The position numbers were made by a program, and so were the translations under genes. Shown here piece by piece: positions 43,967 through 56,221 of a DNA stretch of 64,000 nt; positions within the stretch are counted from its first letter, which is position 1, and every line of letters begins with the position of its first letter. The stretch lies in the NCBI GenBank assembly GCA_015680685.1, contig MNCI01001919.1, positions 594,952-658,951 on the forward strand, in the 5' to 3' direction. This DNA is from Gnetum montanum (Eukaryota > Streptophyta > Gnetopsida > Gnetales > Gnetaceae). Under the pieces are notes generated by a model. It saw only the letters and a program-made list of their open reading frames with translations. It had not been told where the DNA came from and made no database searches.

Positions 43967-44580
43967 GTATACATAGATATATTTCATGACTAGAAATAAA
44001 GATTGAGATTATTTATAATCATTGCAACATTTCACATGGCTTAGATTAAATTTCCATGTCATTTACTTTTATAATGTCATTTATATTTCCTATGTTATTC
44101 ATGTTTTCATTTTAGATTAGTATTTAGTTGAATACATTCAACTAATTTGAGTGTAAAACTATAAGAATCTAGTAATCCAATAGTGACATTACTTAGTTTG
44201 CCTAGTGGTAACTCACTTGGTAATCCCAATGGCAATTATACCAACATAGGGTATGTATAAAAATCAAGACTTGATACTTATTGTTGTTAGATTAGTTTAG
44301 CATTTCATTTTCATTGTTCCTTAGTTAATAGATTCTAAATTCATCTTATCATATTTTTCTTTAGCCATATCTTACCTAATAAACATTAACATATCATATA
44401 CCTTACTGTGAGTTAAGTCATGCATCTTGACACTCACTAACTTTATTAAAAAGATACAAATCGCAAACTTTACATTAACATACTAGTATGCATATTGTTC
44501 CTTTCATGAATTATAATCTAGTTGCACATGTATGCTTGTGAATTCTATGGCTAGATGTTAGGAACTCTTGCCACTCATCA
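43967..44580 (+). repeat. A2 5' LTR, right part
   Basis: Contains the A-family blocks ('cttggtaatccc' near 44216) and ends GCCACTCATCA. Joined with the left part it gives about 0.9 kb, the same as A1 and A3. Confidence 0.7.
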
Positions 44581-44581
44581 T

Positions 44582-44599
44582 TATCATTATTACTTAGGA
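44582..44599 (+). promoter_or_regulatory. A2 primer binding site, tRNA-Asp type, strongly decayed
   Basis: TATCATTATTACTTAGGA aligns with the A1 site position by position; nearly all differences from the intact site are C to T or G to A. Confidence 0.5.
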
Positions 44600-44699
44600 T
44601 GATGTCAATATATACTAGTCAATTGAATTTATTTAATTTTGTTAGATTAACATTTTACAATTTACTTTTCAAGATATATAATATTCTCAAAAAATGTAA

Positions 44700-46166
44700 T
44701 TAAGTCCTAAAATCTTAAACATGACTTCAACATACAAAGTAGAATCCCAACCTACACATGATATTAATGAAGATAATGATAAAACTTACATTGAATAAAA
44801 GTAGAATGAACCAATGAAAAATATGTTTACACAAATCCATATTATCTTAATTTCACTTTTATTTTTCATCAAAATAAGCAAATTATATGGAAATACTTGT
44901 ATGATAATATTGTGTTACTCCTTGTTCATCCAATTATATCTATGCTTCATGAAGTTCTACTCAGATTTGGTCTTGATCATGCACATAGAAACTACAAGGT
45001 TATTAAGAACAGGACCATATCTTATTAGCCAAAATAAGTCCAAGCTAGAAGGGATGCTACTATGGAAGTAAAGTATGAATAAGAGCAAGGTAAGTGTGCA
45101 TCTGAAGTGATATTACCTTGAGAAAATAAAGATAAGGAATATCAAGCTAAAAGATCTTACCATCATCAATCCAACACTCATCCACCTATTCTATACACTA
45201 AAGATCCTATGCAACAAAATCTGTGTTCAATCTTAGTAGAGATGCTTGGAAGAGATAGAATAGATCCTAAAACAAAGAGGAATCCAAGGCCTAGAATCTC
45301 AAGTATATCTAGAAGGGAAGAATCAAGGGGCCATTGAAGGAGAGCTAGTCAACATTGCTCTTCAAGTCATTTATACTCTCCATTACACTCATTGATAGAG
45401 TTTAACAAAAATGAATGTAGCATGAAGACATAGAACTAGATAGAGAAAGAATAAGAGATTATAATAGAGACCTAAAATGATATAGACATCATGATGCAGA
45501 TGAAGATGAAGATGAAGTGAAAGGGAGGGAAAAAGAAATAATGCATAGGAGAAGAAATGAAGAAGAGTATCAAAGGAACCATCATTACTATAATAGATAT
45601 CATGATGAACCCAAAGATAATGATGAATTCTTACTAGCCAGAAGAATTATGATCTACATCATCAAGTTTTCGTATATTTTGGTAAGGCATCAAGGACATA
45701 GTTGCATCAAGTGACTAAGCATGAGCAACATTCCAAAATTTAAAGGAGGGATATAATGATGATACACAACATCACCTTTAATCTTTTTATGATGTTTATG
45801 CACTTCAGAATATTGAAAGTAAGTGGTAGAAACTCAAGGTATTTCCAAGAATACACATTAAGAAAGAAAAATTATTTTATCAATAATTAGAACTAAAATT
45901 TATTCGTCAATGAAGTATAATGCTAGAATTATTTAATACCAAATACAAAACATATTCAAGAGTATCAAAGTTGAGAAAGAAAATATAGGAATGAAAGTAA
46001 GGGATATATGAATCCCTTAATGTAGCTATAGATAGATACTATTTAGTCTTACACAAAAGCCTAGGATACAAAATTTCTCATAAAGAATAACTACAACATA
46101 TAATCGATAAGTTGAGAAATAAAACTAGAGAGATCCTTAGAGTCTATGCCTAAGGAAGATTGTTTA
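44700..46166 (+). pseudogene. A2 gag, truncated
   Basis: Broken frames whose 3' part (45735-46166) follows A1 gag 14030-14500 and A3 gag 51940-52370 ('gatgtttatgca', 'aatattgaaagtaagtggta'). An acidic/Arg-rich stretch near 45500-45620 corresponds to the low-complexity part of A1 gag. The match stops at 46166 and an inverted foreign segment follows; A2 pol is absent from the window. Confidence 0.65.
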
Positions 46167-46174
46167 AGGTAACT

Positions 46175-48560
46175 CAATTGATTGATTGACTGAACAACTA
46201 AATAACTTGAGTATTTTGTTACATTCAAGTGATTTACAAAAATGTTAAAAAGACTATACCCATATAAAAAAGGACTACAAAAATTTATAGGCTTTCAAAA
46301 TCTCTAACAATAGGTCTTCATGTCATTCTAGTCCTTGGTGATTCCTCCTATTTTGATATCTTTTGTGATAGACTGGTAGCTCAATCCTTCATGTGGAAGT
46401 AATTGAGAATTTCTTGATACTTCTCTATGTTCATCCATGGATCATCAATGGTCTAAGCTAGGTTGGCTAGGTGGCAATTATCAAGACCTTCCATGAACAT
46501 GATAGATTGAAAACACTTTATTTTCTTGAACAAATCATATAGCAAATTATTTATGTTTAACATCAAACATGTTCATCCTTTATTTGAACTCCTATTACTT
46601 TTTCATCCTTTCTACTATGTTCTCTAAAACATCACATTGCCCAATATACTGAACATACAAAACTTGTAGCTCTACTTGTACTCTTTGTAGATTTCTCTTT
46701 ATTTTATCTTATAGTTTGTTCTCATGACCAAATAAGGAAAAGATAGCTATATTGTTCTTCTCCACTTCACTTTTAGGATGGCCAACTATAAACATGGTAA
46801 GATTAACATATCTAAGGTTAGCAAGCTTTGTGTAATGTATGAGTTCCTTGATTCCCAAGTCCTTGATCTTAACTTTCACATGGTGGATTATAGTTACATC
46901 ATCAAGAATGTTCTTCTAGATAGTATTAGTTTTTTGTTACAAGATAATAATGATGTTAATATTAGATGTCCTCATCTTCATCTTATTGATTTTGTTTTGA
47001 AGGCTCACCTACTCGTAATTCCATTTGCGTATATCTTTTTTGATGACCTCATTCTTCTAGGATTCAATTTCAATTATTAACCCCTATTGTAATGTACAAA
47101 TCTCTATCATGAAGGTTTTTTTCTCTCTTGTTAACCTCTTAATATCCACATCTACGTTTACAAATTCCTCATGAAGGTAACTTAGTTGATTTTTCAATTG
47201 TTCCTTATCCTTTGCTACTTGTGTCAATCTTTGATTCTTTGTTGTTAATCCCTTGTTTTCTTCCTCAAACATGACAATGTTTTTTTATAGGACCTAGGCC
47301 TTAGCATTAGTATTTGAAGCATCTCTTGTGTCCTTTTATTCAATCTTTAACTAGTATTACTTGGTGATTAAACATTAGACTTCCTTAGTTCTAAAGTCAC
47401 TAAGCAACAATAGTGCTACAAACTAAGTTGGATCCTATAGTTAAACATGTATTTGAATCACTTTATCCTGCAAATGTTGGATTTTTGATTTTACATGTTG
47501 TAGTTGAGTCTTGGTAAGCATAAAATTTTTCTTGATTGAAATCAATTTAAATTGAACTACTGTAATATTTTTAGGAAATTCAAAAATATCTTGAGCAGCA
47601 TAGAATGTTTGTAGAAATCAGTCCAAAGCATCATCGTGCTTAGCTACACTCATTGATTGACTAGCTTCTCTAGAACTTGCAGGTTCTTGAACATCATGAA
47701 CGTTGGTAAAATTAGAAATGAAAGCCCAAGTAATATTCAAGGTAGCACTCACCTATTCTGCAACATCCTTTGTATCATTCTCTTAGCCTTCATGAGGCAT
47801 GATCAAAAGTTTACTCTGATCATCTAATGCAAAGTTGATCTACAATGCTATTACATTCCCAGAGATTTGTCTAGCCTAGTCATTCCTTGTCAGTTGTAAT
47901 GAGATTCTTTCAAATGTTAGGTCGTAGAAGACTTCAGGCTTATCAAAGGATTCACCTAAACACTATTGGAAGTCTCTAGTCCTTTATCTTATAGCTTGTG
48001 ATATCTCCTATAGGTGTCTTATTGATGGAAGATAGACCTCAAGATCCACTACAAGAACATGAGTGCTTAGCCCTGTATCATATGTTTTTTCTACATGTAT
48101 GCATTGTGGAACTTCAATGTTGGCAAGTGATTCCAACTAATCTTTTCTTTGTTGGAATAGGCTTAATAATTTTTGCATATGATGCATTTGAAGCTCTTCT
48201 AATCACATCATTCATGTATTTAATTATTCCAACTCACATATAAAGCTTCTTGATAATGCATGGAAATAGAAGGATGGATCTATCAATTTTCTTCTTCTTG
48301 AATCTCCATTACATATCTAGCAAAAGAAGGTGAACCATGTTAGCTGGATACTTTCTACTCAGTATAGCACTCCCCTTGTCTTCATATGTTGATATTTTGT
48401 TCAAGTGCTTAGTGGGGTAGCTATGATAGATACTTATCTTGAAGTATATGTTATTTGTTGTTATCATAGTTGCATAATACTTATTCTTATTTCTATAAAC
48501 CCTTTCCAACCATAAACATTTGGTGTTAGGATCAACCCTAGTTAAGATCACAATAGTTTA
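46175..48560 (-). pseudogene. Inverted fragment of the Athila-like extra ORF
   Basis: On the minus strand the 48551-48309 frame reads LWLERVYRNKNKYYATMITT, then NIYFKISIYHS, and about 80 residues on LLFPCIIKKLYM. These align with KEYYALTSMEHIYF, IITTYHL and LPFPCLIQKLY of the A1 extra ORF (22005-22260). Further along (47272-47084) is a 62-residue frame rich in Lys/Glu/Leu/Gln, clearly coiled-coil-like, matching the position of the coiled-coil part in A1. It has lost its LTR context and lies opposite to A2 and C2, so it is a rearranged or separately inserted piece. Confidence 0.65.
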
Positions 48561-48834
48561 TATGCCCACATTAGGCAATCCTAACACTATAGTAATCTCC
48601 TCCACAACATAAGATACTATGACATTTTAAATCTTAACTATAGCATCATTCTGCTTGTTATGCCAAAATTGGTGTATCTCCCTAAGATACCAATCTCAAT
48701 TGATCGAGAAGTTAATCAAAATGGAAAATTCTATAGTTGTTCTTGTACCTCCTATGGTACAAATTCCAAGAATGATCCAAAATTATGTTTCACTATCATA
48801 CCAATCATATGACTTTTTCACTTATGCCATAACA

Positions 48835-49873
48835 TGAAATCTAGTTGATAGACCAAAAGGAAAAAAAATTATTGACTGTAAATGGTTGTATAAGATAAAG
48901 TTCAATAAAAAAGACGAAATCATCAAACACAAAGTAAGACTAGTAGCAAGAGGTTTTAGATAAAAGAATCATATTTACTATGAAGAAATATTTGTACCAG
49001 TAGCAAGTTTTGAAATAATAAAACTCATTCTTTCAATAGTAGTCCATCATAATCTAAAGCTACATTAAATAGACATTAACTTAGCATTCCTTAATGGGTA
49101 CATCATTGAAAAATTTTATGTCCAACAACTACAAGAATATACAATTAAAAAAAAACTAGAATGGAGTTTACAAACTAAAAAAGGCTATTTATGGTTTAAA
49201 ACAAGCATCTAGAGCATGGTTTCAAGGAATTAATGCTCTCCTCTTAAAGATAAATTATTCATCATGCATGTTTAAGCTAATTCTATAGTACAAACATGAC
49301 AAATATAATTTTATACGAATATATTTTTACATTGATGACATAGTTTTTATTACTATAAATAATAAATTATTGGAAGAGTTCAAATCAAATATGAAGAATT
49401 AATTTAAGATGAAGAACTTGAAGACATAAAATACTTCTTAGGAATTCAAGTTAAATAAGAAAATGAGGGCATCAAGGTGCATCAAACTAAGTATGCAAAA
49501 TTCATTCTAGAAAATACAACATCATTAGAGAAAAGCCAACAAATTCTTCATTATCTCATAACATCAAGCTTAAAAGAAAAGATAATACTCCTTTCATTGA
49601 TGCAAAAATGTATAGAAGTATGATATTATTACTCAAATTTCTTTAGCATACCAAATCTAATTTAAAATTTTCTACAACTCTCCTTTTATGCTTCATGCAA
49701 GAACAAAGGAAATGATATTTCAAATCTTTCATTTTTGTTTTAAAGTATGTTAAAGGGATTGTAGATTAAAAATTGAATTATATCAAAGGAGATGAAACAT
49801 TTCATGCCTATGCAAATGTTGATTAGGGAGGGGAAAGTGATAATAGAAAATCAACCTTAGGGACTATCATTTT
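48835..49873 (+). pseudogene. C2, copia RT-RNaseH fragment
   Basis: The translation gives CKWLYKIKFNKKDEIIKHK, VRLVARGF, DINLAFLNGYI, then after frame changes Y-G-L-K-Q-A-S-R-A-W-F and an active-site-like Y-I-D-D-I near 49329-49344. The RNaseH relic S-D-N-R-K-S-T-L-G-T-I-I-F stands at about 49830-49870, and A3 cuts the fragment there. It is a lineage different from C1. Bases 48561-48834 show no clear domain. Confidence 0.75.
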
Positions 49874-50781
49874 TGATGAAGCCTCAATGATTGTGTTGAT
49901 GCATGCCTATCAATGTAGCCGCATTGATGCACCCCCATTGATGTATCATTTGATGCATTTTTGCATATGCATTGATAAATCCTATATAAGTGTGCATACT
50001 AGTTGCATTTATTACACCTTTGGTCATTCCTCTAACAAAGCTCTTACCATTTTCTTTCATAGGACTCAGGAAAATTTTTCTCTAAGTTCCCATAGCATGG
50101 ATTGAAATGACTGTATGGAGTATTATTTAAGTGAAAGATGTACCTAAATATGTTTTCATGATAGAAATAAAATCAAGCTTTCTTCTCTCCATTGCAGCAC
50201 TTGGATTAGCATCCAATTTACTTACTAGGATTTTACCTTACATGCATTTTACTTTTCTATACTTAAGTGTTTAATAGTTTATTTCATAGTAATATGAGGA
50301 CAACCACTTTGATCATAATATAATAATGCTTAGTAATCCCAATAGTAAATACTTGGTATGCCTAATACTAAACACTTGGTAATCCAATGGTATTAGTATA
50401 AGTTCAAGATGTGTACAAAAAGTGGGAATGAATGCTCTACATTTAGGATAGTTTAGTTTACCTCTAGTTCCATTAATTAGGTAAAGTTTAATATTTTAAT
50501 TACTTCATCTCTTAATACTTGTAAAGATCAAAAATCATAAATACAAATATACTTGTAAAGATCAAAAATCATAAATACAAATATCTTACACCTTAATCAC
50601 ATTTAACCATATAGACAAAACTAATATAAGTGATGATTAAAAAATAACAATTAGTAACCTCATGTTTAACTATCTAGGATAAAGGCCACTAAGATATAAG
50701 GAGTCCACAAAATTCAACTAGATCATGTAGACATACTTCTAATTTATATGGTTAGGTAAAGGGACTACTCACTACTCATCA
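49874..50781 (+). repeat. A3 5' LTR
   Basis: 908 bp, starts TGATGAAGCCTC and ends ACTACTCATCA; TATA box TATATAAG at 49983-49990. Contains the 'cttggtatgcctaatac' block near 50350 and a perfect 34 bp tandem duplication at 50517-50584. Confidence 0.8.
50517..50584 (+). repeat. 34 bp tandem duplication in A3 LTR
   Basis: 50517-50550 and 50551-50584 are identical (units start ACTTGTAAAGATC). The other A-family LTRs carry one unit. Confidence 0.95.
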
Positions 50782-50782
50782 T

Positions 50783-50800
50783 TAGCATCATTGCCAAGAA
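50783..50800 (+). promoter_or_regulatory. A3 primer binding site, tRNA-Asp type, decayed
   Basis: TAGCATCATTGCCAAGAA differs from TGGCGCCGTTGCCGGGGA only by G to A and C to T changes. Confidence 0.7.
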
Positions 50801-50959
50801 CACCTTTTAGTTATTGTGTGCTAAGTGTTATAAATAGTTAAATCATACAAAGATTATTGTAAAAGTATAACATATAATTATTAGAAAAATCATAATATTT
50901 TATTTAAGGCACACTACAAAAAGAACAAATTAAAAATCTCTTCTTCTCATAGGGTTGAT

Positions 50960-52800
50960 TCTTCACCTGTTGATGATCTTAACAAACAACATGACAAGAA
51001 AATAAGAAATGATGATGATATGCCTCAATAATTGAAGGTTATCTATGTCCATCTAAATTCTTATTATTCATATTTCACTTTCATCCTTTACCAATATGAG
51101 TAACTATGTTGGAGAGACTTGGAGTGTAATGTCATGTTACCACCTAATCATGCTATTACTTCACTGTTCATGGTATCACTAATGAAGATGGGGCATAAAC
51201 CTACAGCCATAGAATACCAAGTAACAGAACACCTCTATAGAGAGTATCAATCAATGGAAAACTAGATTAAAAAGGATAAACTCATGAAAGTACACCATGA
51301 AGCCTCTAAGGGTAAGAAAGTTCTAAATTCTTTGACCTCATAGTCAGAAAATGAGGATAATGAAATTCCATTAGGGTAATCTTAGCACTAGGGTCCTTCA
51401 TCTTTTGGTAAGAATAATGCAACCCATCAGTGGTTACATTCAACCTTGGCAAGCAATCAAGGTAATGAAAGACTTGGTCCCAAAACTAGGTGAACCTCAA
51501 GGCCAAGGTTCCTTAGCCATTCACCAAAAGAACAACCAAGAGACTAAAGAAGGAGAGCAAGCCAGCATAACTCTCCTAGTCTTCCATCCTTATCATCCTC
51601 CTCATCTTCAAGATCTAACAAGAAGGAATGTTATTGAGACTAAAGAAGAAATGATTGAGATCAAGATGGAGATGATACAAGACCCCATCATAGAGATGGT
51701 AAAAGAAAACATAGACATTGACAAGAAGAGGAGGAGCATCATCAAGAAAGAAGGCATAGTAGGCCACATCAAAAGAGATATGATCATGATAGGGACCATC
51801 ATGAATATGATAACTATGATCAACCATTGCTTACTACTAGTAATATGATAAACATCTTAGAGGTAATTCATATTTCTACTAGGTATCAAAGGGATAGCTA
51901 GATTAAGCAACTTGATATGAATAACACCTTTAAATTTGAGGGAGGCTACAATGCTAATTTGCAACATTATTTACAATCCTTTCACAATGCCTATTCCTTG
52001 AAAAACATTGAGAATAACTAGTAGAAGCTCAAACTATTCCCTAGGATACTCATTAAAGAAGCTGAAAGTTAGTATTGGTCTTTAGAAATGGAATTTATCC
52101 ATAGATGAAAGTACAATATTGAAGCTATTCAATGACAAATATCAAACATACTCTAGGGTGTAAAACTTGATAAAATAGATTTAAGGATGAAAGCAAAGTA
52201 ATCATAAATCCCTTAATGCATCCTTGGAAAGGTACTATTCTTTGTTCCACTATTTTCCAAGCCATTGTTTCTCTTAAAGAAAGTAGCTTTGCCATATAAT
52301 AGATGGACTTGGAAATAAAACTAAAGAGACTCTTGGAGTTTATGCCTAAGAAAAATTGTTTAAAATGAAAGAACATAGGATACAAAGGTTCATTGATCAA
52401 GTGGCAAAAGAAGGAGAGCTGAAAAAAGAAAATGTGCAAAGAAGTATAATAGAAATCCCTCCATTCACAAAAGGGAGATACATCTCCATGATTTTGAGGA
52501 GGAAGCACTACTAGAGGAGGTTGCACAAAGAAAAACTTTTCCAATTCAAAAATCTATCAAAAGATATTAGTCAAGGTGGATAAAATATGGGACTTGTTGA
52601 ATGAAAAGTTCCAAACTACTCTTAAAATGGTAAAGAGGAAAATAGAATAGGAGAATAAGAATAAAGATAAAAGAAAGAAAAAATATGACTAAAGAACTAA
52701 CATCCATAGAAAACTAAGGCTATAGTAGTTAATAAGATTATAGATTTTGATACAGAAGATGAAGGATATGATCTGCCAATATGAAAATTCCAAGAGATGT
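50960..52800 (+). pseudogene. A3 gag
   Basis: Broken gag parallel to A1: an acidic/Arg/Asp low-complexity part at 51600-51830, the capsid-like core at 51920-52400, and a Lys-rich tail near 52600-52700. Multiple stops. Confidence 0.65.
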
Positions 52801-52859
52801 TTTCTAGTGCTATCACACTTGTAAAAATGTAGGATCTATACCTTAAAACTAAAGCATAC

Positions 52860-53330
52860 TATAAGGTAACTACCCAAGAGATTACCTTATCCACAAGGTA
52901 ATTATCAGTAACAGTTCCATTAACAACAATATTATCCAAGTGGAATGTTTTCTCAACCTCAAGACTATTATCAACAATGGAAAATTCATAGTTTTGGGTG
53001 ATACCATCATAAAAGTTAAAAATTTTTTTAACACAAACCTGATCAATATGGATACTTTGTCCAATAGCCTATGTCTCTAAGTGAATCTATAAGCAATACT
53101 TCTTCTTCTCATCACTACTATAATCTTGAATATCACAAGTCTATCACTCCATAAACTAAATCTTCTTTTGCTTATACTTCTCATTATTCATAGTAATACT
53201 CTCTACCTCACACCTCCACTCCTTTTCCATCTACATCATCTATGCAAGCTAAGATGCCATTGCACCCTCAACAGTGTAATGCCATGTAGGCCACACATTT
53301 ATAGTCATATAATAATTCAAGTGGTTGTAA
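52860..53330 (+). pseudogene. A3 gag-PR linker, Tyr/Gln/Pro-rich
   Basis: Repeats the R-x-L-P-Y-P-Q-G-N-Y pattern and Tyr/Gln/Ser-rich composition of A1 14961-15400 and A0 2080-2440, broken by stops. Confidence 0.6.
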
Positions 53331-53459
53331 GTGTAAACCTTAAAAAAGGACTTTCTTTAGATCCAACAGTCTACCTAAATCACCGTAGGCATTTGTAGTT
53401 GTAGATCCTTCTCAAGCTACCCCAAGGACATCTATCAAGCCACCTTCAAATCAAAAATC

Positions 53460-53975
53460 ATAAAATGTTCATACTATCATGCTAACTTATGTAGACACAA
53501 GCGAGATAAAGGTATGACATATTTACAAGAAGAGAACTAATCTTGAAAGTCCTCTATATTTATAGATTGTAGGGAATGATCCATGCAAAGATTTATTAGA
53601 TTCATGTATTAGTGTAAACTTAATTTCTCATGAAATTTACAAACCATAACACCTACCTTCACTTAAGAAATGTACTATTAGGTTAGAGCTTATAGACCAG
53701 TTCATTACTATTCCATTGGAATTGGTAGAGGACATTGTGATCACTATTTCTAGATGGTTATATCCAATGAACTTCTTAGTAATCCATGTGCACAACTACA
53801 AAGGGGATTTTCTAATCATTATGGGAAGGGCTTGGCTTAGTACATTTGATGCTAAGTTAGGAATCAAAGATCTCTTAAAAATTTTCAATGAAAATGAATT
53901 TGGTAAGATTGAGAAGAAGATGGTTCCATGCATTATGTATAGTAACACAAGGTACCATTGCATGCAAAAAATATG
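53460..53975 (+). pseudogene. A3 protease (retropepsin-like)
   Basis: The catalytic region reads L-D-S-C-I-S-V-N-L-I-S (about 53598-53630): Asp is kept, Gly is replaced by Cys. Then ITIPLELVEDIVITI, YPMNFLVIHV and LIIMGRAWLSTFDAK in the open frame 53716-53976. Confidence 0.75.
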
Positions 53976-54189
53976 AATTATAAAGATCACATCTATTATA
54001 GCATCGAAGAATTATGCTAAAACCATGAACATCCAAAGGTGCTAGTATGCAGTAGCCACAAAATATGAAGGTACCTTATGGCTAACTACAAATTATAGCC
54101 CTAGTTCCATAATGTTCATGGAACTAGTAGAAATCCTCACAAATACCTATATATACAAGATGTAGCAAATCTGGAGCCAAATATTTGAA

Positions 54190-55107
54190 CATATAAAAAA
54201 TAAGTAGAAATAGATTGGAAAGAGTTGGAAATCCTTAATGCTTCTAAACAAGAGCCCTTGAAACCAAAATACTTAGCAACATCTCTAAAATATGTATTCT
54301 TGAATAATAAGAAGCCAGTAATCATCAATGTCTAACTTACTAACAAAAAAAATGGAAAGCTACTAGAGGTAGTTAACAAATGGTCAATAGCCTTTACTTG
54401 GTCATATGATGAATTAACAATAATAGATAACACATATGCTAGTATGAAATCTATACAAAACCCACCATCAAACCCAAGAGATAACTACAAATAAGATTGA
54501 ATCCAAAATTAAAACAAGTTATAAAAAATAAAGTTGAGAAAATTCTAAAGGCTGGATTCATTTATCTAGTGGTAGATAGTAAGTGGGTAAGCTCATTCAT
54601 TATTGTACTAAATAAAGGTACATAATAAAGAGTCTATATTAACTTTATGCTATTAAACATGGCTACATTCAATGATCATTTTCTACTACCATTTGTGGAC
54701 CAATCTTTGGATACAATTATAGGACACAACTATCATAGTTTTTAGGATGGGTATAGTGGATATAATCAAATACAAATCTTCCTAGAAGACTAGGTTAAAA
54801 CAACTTTCACAAGTTCTTGGAGGATTTTCCTATACAAAAAGATACCTTTGGCCTATGTAATGATCCTACAACTTTCTAGCATGTATTTCCAAGTATCTTC
54901 AAGAAGTATATTAGTAGTGATGTGATAGTTTTCATGGATGACTTCTTGTCCTATGGTGCTAATTTTGAATAAGCATTGGACCATCTTAAGTAAGTACTAA
55001 AATGATGTATGAAGACAAACCTACAGCTCAATTGGGAAAAGAGCCATTTGATGATTTAATAGAGCATTATCTTAGGGCATAAAATTTTACGGAAGGAAAT
55101 TCAAGTA
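54190..55107 (+). pseudogene. A3 reverse transcriptase, 5' part
   Basis: RT relics: VDSKWVSSFIIV (54571-54606), D-G-Y-S-G-Y-N-Q-I-Q-I near 54746-54780 and VFMDDFL near 54930-54950. The coding stops at 55107 within I-L-G-H-K-I-L-R-K-E-I-Q-V where D1 is inserted; the reading continues at about 61925 with D-L-E-K-I. Confidence 0.8.
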
Positions 55108-56163
55108 TGTTGACCTTTTGGTATGTCAAAACCTTAAAGAAAATGGAGAATATAGAATGTATGTGTGTGATTGTAATCTTGTAGGGCATGAACAGGAACT
55201 TCATAAAGAGTTTTGAAAACTCATTGAAGTGAGATCTTCATTAAGATGTCAAAATGAAGACTACATGGGCATGCTAAGATCATGAATGAAAATGAACTCT
55301 ACAAATGAAATGAAGATGCTCTAGGACTATTGAGAAGATAAATTGATAAGAGAATGACTTAGACATCAAAGTTCAAATGTTTAGTAGACATCAAAGAAAA
55401 ATAGTAAACATCTATCCTCCACAGTAGATGTCTTACTTTCCAAGTAAACATCTCATCGACATTAATGGTAATCTCATGTAGAGGTATAAACTTTGAAGTA
55501 GACATCTACACTAGTTGTTTGATAGCTATTACATGCATTTTGAGGGGTTTTCGGAAACTTTGAGGCTATAACATGATGTTAAAATATTGGGATTATGCAA
55601 GCACCATTCACACAAAAGTTCTTTATAATCTATTCTAAGAAATTTTATTCTTATCCTTCATTGTAACATCATTTGATTGATTGTAATTATACTAAGCTTC
55701 AAGTACAAGGATCTAGAAATTTAGTTACATTTTTAAATTGTTCTTTTCTTTCTTTCCTATAACCCTATAAGGTTGATGTGCTTCTTATGAGAAGACATCC
55801 TTGTTGAGCTTGTCGAGATCCTACATGTTTGAGTGATTTTGCAACTTCAAAACACTCTAGAGTGGAGTTCAATTTTGTAAAGGTTGTGGGATCCTCTAAA
55901 TCACATTTTGAGCTTATTGAGACCTTGCTACATTAAGTGGCTTTGTAGAAATGAAACACTCTAGAACGGAATCAAAGCTCATATAGGGAGTGGTATCCTT
56001 CAGACCACATTTTTTAAGAAATAAAGACTAGAGGTATGCATGGATTCTACGCTCTAAGTGCAAATTTATCCAAGTTTGGCAACCACATAAAATTTGGTGT
56101 GTTTTTATGGCTAGTGTAATTTTAATTGGGAAACTTATTCAAGCCTCCTAAGTTCTTGATCCA
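55108..56163 (+). repeat. D1 5' LTR
   Basis: 1056 bp, starts TGTTGACCTTTTGG and ends TTCTTGATCCA. U3 holds many 'agacatct/agatgtct' motifs between 55340 and 55520. Confidence 0.8.
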
Positions 56164-56167
56164 AAAG

Positions 56168-56180
56168 TGGTATTAAAGTC
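56168..56180 (+). promoter_or_regulatory. D1 primer binding site, tRNA-Met type
   Basis: TGGTATTAAAGTC, close to TGGTATCAGAGCC with transitions, 4 bases after the LTR. Confidence 0.65.
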
Positions 56181-56221
56181 TGGTGCTTTCAAGTTCGTGC
56201 TACAAATTTCAAGAGTGAACA

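Noticed and set aside
51405-51848. 147-codon Ile/Glu/Met-rich frame
   Set aside because: It overlaps the A3 gag low-complexity part in another frame; composition comes from GAT-rich sequence.
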